Assembly (NCBI GenBank): GCA_029834535.1
Contig: JAQMWT010000144.1
Coordinates: 1-23,192, forward strand
From: Chrysophaeum taylorii
Taxonomy: Eukaryota; Sar; Pelagophyceae; Pelagomonadales; Pelagomonadaceae
Direction: 5' to 3'
DNA: 23,192 nucleotides
In this document: piece by piece, positions 17,361 to 23,192 of the stretch
How the letters are laid out: every line of letters starts with the position of its first letter
How positions within the stretch are numbered: the first letter of the stretch is position 1
The notes under the pieces: generated by a model
Told to the model about the DNA's origin: nothing
Database searches by the model: none
The model's input: only the letters and a program-made list of their open reading frames with translations
Position numbers and translations under genes: made by a program

Positions 17361-18269
17361 ATGCTGGAGACGAGGAGCGGTGCCAAGATGGCGGCGTCGG
17401 TCGGAGTGTCGTTCTCGGCGTCGGAGAGCATCGGTGCTCGCGCGGCGTTTCTGTTGGCGGATGGGCTGTCGTACCTGAGAGTGTCCGAGCTCGCGCGGGC
17501 CGAGGTCGTCAACGCCGCTTGGCGCGACGCGACTTGCAGGAACTTGGAGTTGCGGTACGCCGCCCTCCGCGTGCGGCACCCCGCGCTGTGCTTGGTGCCC
17601 GAACTCGGGACACGGCTCGCGTTGGTGTACGAAGAGCGGTTCGAGAGAAGCGTCGCTGCTTCGCAGCGCGGTTCGGCGCTGACGGATGCCGTCCACAAGG
17701 ATTGGAACGAGACGCTTCGCGTGCTCATCGAGATCGCGCGAGACGGCCGCGTCGTTTTCGGCGCGGTCGCGCACTTCGACAAAACCTACTATCCTTGGTA
17801 CGGGTTTTTGAGCGCGAGCGTCTCGATGCGCGCGCGGTCCGACACTTTCGGTGCGGTCAGAGTTCCGTCGACGGCTCTGCGTCAGCAGCTCGAGTGCTTT
17901 AGAGTCCGGGCGGTGCTGTTACACCTGCCGAGCCGCAAGATGACCACGCTCCTCGAGGAAGACTCGGGCGAGGTCGACGACGAGCTCTACGGCGAAGTCT
18001 CGGTGGACTACGGCGCGGGCTTTTGGGACGGGGCTCAGGCTTCGGGTTCGGGCGACGCGTTCGCGCCGGGTCTCGAGCTGGCTTTTGGCGTGCGCGATAA
18101 GAACCACGACGAGGAGGTCACGGCGAGAAAGATATCTGTCAGTTTGTGCATGACGGAGGACCTCCAGAGACGGATCTACACCAACGAGAGCGAGCCCTGG
18201 TTCACCGACGAATACGCGCTCCTCGAAACGCACAAGGCCGTGCAGTCCAGTTTCAGATGGTCATCTTAG
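17361..18269 (+). CDS. F-box-like protein
   Basis: This is a 302-residue uninterrupted frame from ATG 17361 to TAG. Residues about 27-66 fit an F-box-like motif: ADGLSYLRVSELARAEVVNAAWRDATCRN shows the L-x-x-L-x-x-x-E-L-x-x-x-x-V-x-x-x-W pattern, although the leading LP is missing. F-box proteins link substrates to SCF ubiquitin ligases through Skp1. The rest is not a recognised substrate-binding repeat. It appears to be a mixed alpha/beta domain of about 200 residues with VVFGAVAHFDKTYYPWYGFL and an acidic segment LLEEDSGEVDDELYGEVSVDY. An in-frame ATG at codon 10 is an alternative start. The assignment rests on the short motif alone. Confidence 0.5.
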   Translation: MLETRSGAKMAASVGVSFSASESIGARAAFLLADGLSYLRVSELARAEVVNAAWRDATCRNLELRYAALRVRHPALCLVPELGTRLALVYEERFERSVAASQRGSALTDAVHKDWNETLRVLIEIARDGRVVFGAVAHFDKTYYPWYGFLSASVSMRARSDTFGAVRVPSTALRQQLECFRVRAVLLHLPSRKMTTLLEEDSGEVDDELYGEVSVDYGAGFWDGAQASGSGDAFAPGLELAFGVRDKNHDEEVTARKISVSLCMTEDLQRRIYTNESEPWFTDEYALLETHKAVQSSFRWSS

Positions 18270-18386
18270 AAGAAGGAAGGACGACGAGGAGTCTCCACTC
18301 TTTTGAGCGCTGCTGAACTAATGTGTTGATTCTCCAATGTGGACTGACTGACGGACTTTTTTGAGACCCAGAAGGGCGTCTTTGTG

Positions 18387-18416
18387 TGAGCGAGCGAACG
18401 AGCGAGCGAGCGAGCG
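18387..18416. repeat. GAGC tetranucleotide microsatellite
   Basis: About seven GAGC units, one of them changed to GAAC, lie in the 3' flank of the F-box-like gene. Confidence 0.85.
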
Positions 18417-18548
18417 ACTTCCCAGCATATTTATTTTTGGCCCTATTAGAAAAATATACTCTCGTGCACTGGCCCGAAGGTGGTGTCAGTTATTGGTGGC
18501 TGGCGCGCAGCGTGCACGCGCTGCAATGTGGTCAGATGGTACACGCGC

Positions 18549-18573
18549 GAGGGAGGGAGGGAGGGAGGGAGGT
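18549..18573. repeat. GAGG tetranucleotide microsatellite
   Basis: About six GGGA/GAGG units lie in the same convergent intergenic region. Confidence 0.85.
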
Positions 18574-18635
18574 AGCTAACAAGTGTGATCTTATTATTAT
18601 TATTACAGCCCCCCATGGCCATATGACGCTCGACA

Positions 18636-21404
18636 TCATGCGCAACCAACTTGACTGAGAAAGCCGTCCTGCTCTTGGGCGACGGCCAGGGACCGAGTCG
18701 CAGCCACACGGAGGCGCTCCATTTCGCCCTTCCACGACGTGCTTGCCAGCATTTTGTGCTTCGGTGTCGAACATACGGACGAGACTGAGGCTTGCCGATG
18801 TTGCACGGCGAGACCACTATCCGAAGCTAAGGGCACTTTGCTATCGTCGAGGCCAGCACCGTGGTACGCCTTGGTGGATGCCGCCGCGGGAGAAGATCTT
18901 GTCGCCTGCCTTGCCGACGAAGACTTGTTGACATCCCTGGCTCTCTCATGAAAATTGGGATGCTTCCTAAGACCAGAATTGGGCGAAGCTGCTGTTGTAT
19001 CGTGTCCCCTATTGGCTTCGTAGGTTGGCTGCTTGGTTGTGTCGTGCGTCGAACGATGAATGTCGTAGAACGCAGGCGGCGAATCAGCAGGATGAACGGT
19101 CTGGGTGAAGGTCGCCCACTGGCGGCGCATCTTGTGGACGCCGGCCTTGGCTTTCATAAGCTCGGTGCGTTCGCGAACGAGCTTGACATTTTCCACGCGA
19201 CGACGCTGGGCCTCTTCGGCCATTGCAGCCTGGGCGTCGGCGAGGTCAGCCTGGCGAACGGCGATCTCGGTCTGCGCGCGCTCGCTTGTGGCTTTGACGC
19301 GTGCGGTCTCCTGGAGAGCGGCGTCGAGCTGCGTATGGCGGTCGGCGACAATTTTTGCTGCGTGCTCGAGATCAACGTGCATGTCGAGCAGCCGGCGCAT
19401 TTCGGTTTGGAGCTTCTTCTCGCGGCGGTTGAGGTCGGTGTCGCGCGCGTCAGCGTCGATCATTAGTTCGCGCGCCGCTTCGACGCGCCGGTCCAAGTCG
19501 GCCGACTGATCCTCGACGTGCTGTTGGAGCTGGCGCAGTGCGGTCTCCTTCTTCTCGAGCGCGCGGGTTTGAGCTCGCGTTCTTGTTCGAAGCGGTGCTG
19601 GTGCCGCTCGAAGTCGGCTTTGGCCGCTGCGAGCTCCTCGCGTTCGATTTGAAGTGCGGCGCGGTCGGCGGCGACGTCGTCCTGGAGCTTAGCCATGGCG
19701 GCTTCGTGCGAAGCGACCCGCGCCCGAAGATTTGCCGACTCGACGGCTATGGCCTCGCGCGAGGCAGAAGCCTGGGCTTGAAGGGCTTCCTGGAGCGAGA
19801 GCCGCGCTTGTTCGTGATGGAGCCGCTCGTGCTCATGAGCCGACAGACTGCGAACACCGCGCATCACCGAATCCATACCTGTCAGCAGCCCTTGGAGTTT
19901 AACAGTCTCCGCCTCGGACTGACGCCTCGCTTCCCTTGCAGAAAGCTCCATGTCGTCGACGAGCCGCTTTCGCGCGTCGAGCTGCGCGTCCTGTGCAACG
20001 TCGAGGCCTTTCGCGCGATCCGAGATTTGCGCCTGCAAATTGGCGAAGCTCGAGACGGCATACTCAAGTTTTGCCTCGGCGTTTGCTAGGCGATCGGCGT
20101 CGGCGAACCGCCGTCGCATCGATTCCAGTTCCTCGTGGTGTACCGATCGCAGGGCATCGAGGCTCCCTCGGTGCTGCTCCTCGCGTGCCTCTGTTGCCTT
20201 GGCAGCGACCTCCCTCACCTCTCGCAATTCGCGCACCGCCTGTGCCTGCGCCTCGACGGCCTGTGTCGTCTGCCGCGTTAGCTCTTCGATTGTCGCCTTG
20301 AGACTTTCGACCAATGCCGGATCGACGCGCTCTTCCGCCGGCGTACTCTTCGCGGCCGGATTGGCGGCAACGGTGGCGCCTGCGACTGGCGGGTTTTTCA
20401 CGATGGCGGCGGTGGATTCTTGCTGCTTGACAAAAGTTGACTCGGCTGATTTGTCCTTCTGTGATACTGGAACATTCGATGGCGCCGCACTCTCCCCTGA
20501 GCTCATCCAGATTGGGAGCTTCCTTGCCGGGGCTGGAGCGTCAAGGGCGGAAGCACTAACAGGAGGCGCCGGAGGCAAGCTTGGAGTCTCTTGCGTGTTC
20601 GCAGCGACATGGTCCGCTCTCGGTGACGTCGCTACCACAATGGGCTGCTCATCGCGCGTCAGAGAGACAAGCGGCCTCTCTAGGAACGACGATTGGAGCG
20701 ACGGATTTAACGGTGTTGACACGTCGGCTCCCGCATTGACTGTCATTGGTAGTGATGTTGGTGTTGTAGTTGCTTTGGGCTCATCTCTCACGGCCGAGAG
20801 AGGAGCTGGGACTGTCTTTGGTGGGTTGCCATCGTCCAGGCGCAGAGAATCCCTCTGGCGAAAGATCTCGGAGTCGGTCTGCGCGCGCTGCAATCCCGGT
20901 CTGGGGCCCGCGTTGGAGCCCACGGAGGCAAAGGGGTCGGCAACCATGCGTGTAGGTGACGTGAACATGTCATCATCTAGGTCCAACGTTTGCTTGGGCC
21001 GGCGTCGTGAGCCTCCGAGCTGGCGACGCGGCCGGGCACGCAACGAGCCGCCTTCGTTCAGGAAAGACGGAAGTTCGTCAGCAGCAGGTTTGTCGGCGGA
21101 GGGTTTGTTAATGGCAGGGGCGTCGGCGGGAGGTGTGTCGTTGGGAGGGTTGTCGGCGTAAAGCTTCTTGTCGATGGGGAAGTGAGTCTTGGCAGCGGCC
21201 GATGGCATCGTAGAAGTCGCGGGTAAAGGAGCCGTGCCATCCATCGTATGTCGGCGAGAAGATGCCGAGGTGTCGGAGCCGCGGGCGACGCGGCGAACTC
21301 GCTCATGGTTTTGACGGTTTCGATCTCCGATCCCACTGACGTGACGCTCTGCGTGTGACCCTGCTTGGGGGGCTTGCCGCTGTCGTCGGGGAGCAACGCG
21401 TCGA

Positions 21405-21437
<33 letters not shown>

Positions 21438-22055
21438 AGAGCTGGGTATCGTTGAAATCTTCCGAATTAGGGTTCGTCGACGATTCGTGGAGGCGCGACG
21501 ACAACTTTTCGCCACGTGACACAGGTTGGTCTCCCTCGCTCGCCACGTCGGTAGGCCCCCGGTGGTGCGGCCGGTGATGGTCGGCTGGCGCGGCAGGCGG
21601 CGACGGGGGGACGGGACTCGACGTTCTTGTTGGCGGAGACTCTTTTTGGGCAGCATATCCAACAGGTCGTTGAACGAGTCACCAAGATCTGCTGACAGCG
21701 TCGTCGTCGGAGGTCCCTTGCTGGTTGTCATCGTCGTTATCTCTGGCGACCCAACCCCTGCGTCATCGCTGAGCTCATCCAATGCCGTCCTTTGGTGGCT
21801 CTCCAGGCGGGACTTGGACGACTTCCCTTCCTTGGGCGTTCGCGATGACCGTTTCGGTCGCGAGGTCGAATCCTTGCTTCGGCGCTTCTTTTTCTTCTTC
21901 TCATCGGGATCCGCCTTTGGCGCATCGCTCGTCACGGGGTCGAGGATGGCATCAAAGTCTAAGGCCTCATCCGCAGTCTCCGGCGACAATCCCGAACCGC
22001 CCGAGATGGTCGGCTTCTCCCCGAACAAACTTGTGAGCGGCTGGAAACCCGGCAT
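18636..22055 (-). CDS. Large coiled-coil protein resembling FBF1 (ciliary distal appendage/transition fibre), frame interrupted
   Basis: From ATG 22055 the protein would be about 1,140 residues. The N-terminal 500 or so are disordered: MPGFQPLTSLFGEKP, a Lys/Arg-rich patch, DSFNDLLDMLPKKS, a run of about ten Asp (near 21404-21434), and Pro/Ala/Asp-rich repeats. A long heptad coiled coil follows (EEQHRGSLDALRSVHHEELE onward), ending AVAQEQDGFLSQVG. Human FBF1 has the same plan, with acidic disordered N-terminus, C-terminal coils and an AEQDRDFL-type end, and anchors cilia. The reading frame breaks near 21605, between 21245 and 21290, and near 19571. At 19571 one added base gives a seamless coiled coil (REL to QTRALEKKETALRQL). 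No GT-AG intron explains the breaks, so sequence errors or recent decay are likely. Confidence 0.6.
21404..21434. repeat. GTC/GAC trinucleotide run encoding poly-Asp
   Basis: About ten tandem GTC units on the plus strand read as Asp codons in the minus-strand coiled-coil gene. The uniform codon use marks it as a recently expanded microsatellite within coding sequence. Confidence 0.85.
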
Positions 22056-22789
22056 ATGCTCACCGCGCGCGTACCATCGTATAGCGCAGCACCTTCAAAA
22101 ACGCCGTTTCAAACTTCAGCAAAGTCCCTATTTTCCTGGGCGGGGGGTTTGCGACGAGCTGCGGTACGAGCAAGCCAAAAAAAATGTCTCCTCGACGGGA
22201 GTCCGTCTGCGGTTTTTATGTTGAAACAGCCGAAAGACTCGACGCGGTCGTCAAACCGTCGAACGCCTCGCAGTCGAAGCCCAGGACACGTCAATACGTG
22301 GTCGAGCCGCGCGACGATAACCAAAACACTGCGGAGCACGTTGTCGGCACGCGGGCGTTGGCTTTTCCAACACCAGCCTATAGAAAGTCGGCCTCCTGGG
22401 TACTGCGAGGACCTTTGTTGACATACCAATAACTCAATACTCCGATGCCGAGACCGTGTTCGCCGGGGCAGCCGCCGCTTCCGCGTCGATGCTCCGACGC
22501 CGTAAAGTCGGCGAAAGGGCGCGCAAGCGTCGAGAGACGCACCAATTCATTCCAGGCCGCCAGATCAGACATATCGCACCAATTAATTAATTGCTCAACT
22601 CACAAGAACGTTGGCTCTCAAGAAGCCTATGAGGCTCAGTCTATGTGTTCACTGACTCGCCGACGCCAGAGCCTCCGAATTACTTTCGTCGCGCGTCGTC
22701 GCGGGGGCTACAACGTTGTACTAGCCTAGTTGTACACCCCCTGACTCCCTATTGTTATTATTTCAGTCGAGCAATACCCTAGTCGCACG
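22056..22789. other. Divergent intergenic region between the FBF1-like and cyclin-like genes
   Basis: About 730 bases lie between two divergent starts. ORFs exist on both strands (22445-22729 plus, 22109-22429 minus). I recognise neither, and the minus one begins at a TTG. An AATTAATTAATTG palindromic A/T stretch is at about 22581-22594. The region should hold both promoters; no definite core element was identified. Confidence 0.45.
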
Positions 22790-23192
22790 ATGAGTGCGCC
22801 TCGGGCAGACTTGGAGCGGTCTGACACGCGGTGGATATTGTCGACCGAGGAGCTCGCCAACTCTCCTTCGCGGCGCGACGGTATCAAGGCCGAGGATGAG
22901 AAGAAGAAGCGGCGGCAGACGGTGAGCTTCATCGAGGAATGCGGGAAAAAGCTCAAACTGTGCGACTTGTCGGTTTTGCCTTGACATTCGTCGTAGGCCC
23001 AAGCTGCCAGTGGTGGTTGCCGAGACGTACTTGAATCGGTTTTCTACGGGTTGAATTCGTTCAAGGCGTACGACCGATTCGTAAGTGGTTTGTTACCGTC
23101 GTGACGCCGCGCTAGGTGACCGCGCAAGCTTGTCTTCCTACGCGCCAAGGTCGAGGAAAAGCCGATCAAGTTGTAGGGTGCGCGTGCTTTCG
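22790..23192 (+). CDS. Cyclin K/T/L-like protein, N-terminal cyclin box, cut by the window edge
   Basis: From ATG 22790 the first exon reads WILSTEELANSPSRRDGIKA, then FIEECGKKLKLCDL. This is the transcriptional-cyclin signature (human cyclin T: W.FT.EQL.NSPSRR.GV). Homology resumes with LPVVVAETYLNRF, then FYGLNSFKAYDRF, then VTAQA and FLRAKVEEKPIKL, matching the cyclin box up to the L.AKVEE.P.KL helix. Such cyclins partner CDK9- or CDK12-type kinases in transcription elongation. Joining the segments needs a 31-base intron (22973-23003), one of 35-48 bases starting at 23081, and single-base frame changes near 23040-23043 and about 23130. The gene is either real with tiny introns plus sequence errors, or a decaying copy. 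The C-terminal part lies outside the window. Confidence 0.7.
22973..23003 (+). other. Candidate 31-base spliceosomal intron
   Basis: The stretch begins GTTTTG and ends CCAAG. Its removal joins LKLCDLS in frame to LPVVVAETYLNRF, giving the expected cyclin-box spacing. Without removal the frame ends at a TGA at 22981. The length is far below typical animal or plant introns, though very short introns are known in some protists. Confidence 0.45.
23081..23115 (+). other. Candidate second intron with a GTAAGT donor
   Basis: A consensus GTAAGT donor follows KAYDRF. The nearest acceptor is GCTAG at 23115 (35 bases), which leads into VTAQAC, the expected cyclin residues, but then needs a one-base correction to reach FLRAKVEE. 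An alternative acceptor at 23128 (48 bases) keeps frame but skips the VTAQA segment. Confidence 0.45.

Larger units (their letters stand above)
18270..18635. other. Convergent intergenic region with three simple repeats
   Basis: This region separates the 3' ends of the F-box-like and coiled-coil genes. It holds a GAGC/GAGCGAAC tetranucleotide run at 18387-18416, a GAGG run at 18549-18573, and an ATT run at about 18588-18605. It presumably contains both 3' UTRs. No RNA gene or ORF stands out. Confidence 0.6.

Noticed and set aside
17168..17902. 244-codon plus-strand ORF overlapping the F-box-like gene
   Set aside because: Arg-rich out-of-frame shadow of the 17361-18269 frame.
19950..21161. 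403-codon plus-strand ORF
   Set aside because: It is Ser/Ala-rich and antisense to the coiled-coil gene, whose heptad pattern shows the minus strand is coding.
22109..22729. ORFs on both strands between the coiled-coil and cyclin-like genes
   Set aside because: They overlap or adjoin presumed promoters, one lacks an ATG, and neither has a recognisable domain.

Overview
The window looks nuclear and eukaryotic. Coding sequence is GC-rich and genes lie on both strands without operon structure. There are degenerate Ty1/Copia and Helitron remnants, many microsatellites, and a cyclin-box gene that only reads through if very short GT-AG introns are removed. A long coiled-coil gene resembling the ciliary protein FBF1 suggests a lineage that makes cilia or flagella. 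A unicellular alga or other flagellated protist fits best, but I cannot place it further. All assignments come from reading motifs; no database search was possible.

Layout. Positions 1-1583 hold two diverged tandem units that carry decayed pieces of the 3' end of the neighbouring transporter gene. Next come an intact SulP/SLC26-type transporter with STAS and degenerate cyclic-nucleotide-binding-like domains (1584-3605, minus), an unrecognised 231-residue gene (3936-4631, minus), and a short divergent promoter. A Spinster-like MFS transporter (4765-6276, plus) and a type II membrane glycosyltransferase-like protein (6407-8119, plus) follow.

Positions 8120-15760 form a repeat island, visibly richer in A/T than the genes. 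It holds TTC and TTTC microsatellites, about 2 kb with no recognisable gene, a broken Copia element (zinc-knuckle remnant near 10945, reverse transcriptase 13218-13872, RNase H 13862-14422, polypurine tract at 14482), a 51-bp tandem repeat resembling repeated 3' splice sites, the C-terminal end of a Helitron/PIF1 helicase (14788-15378), and a minisatellite built on GGTGAACTTACTGGGG.

Beyond the island are an ankyrin-type gene with a basic tail (15769-16986, plus), an F-box-like gene (17361-18269, plus), the FBF1-like coiled-coil gene (22055-18636, minus) and the start of a cyclin K/T-like gene (22790 to the window edge, plus). The last two share a short divergent intergenic region, and both contain single-base frame discontinuities, which may be sequence errors or early decay. 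The genes do not form an obvious pathway. The transporters and the glycosyltransferase belong to membranes or the secretory system, and the cyclin, F-box and FBF1-like genes to cell regulation and the cilium.
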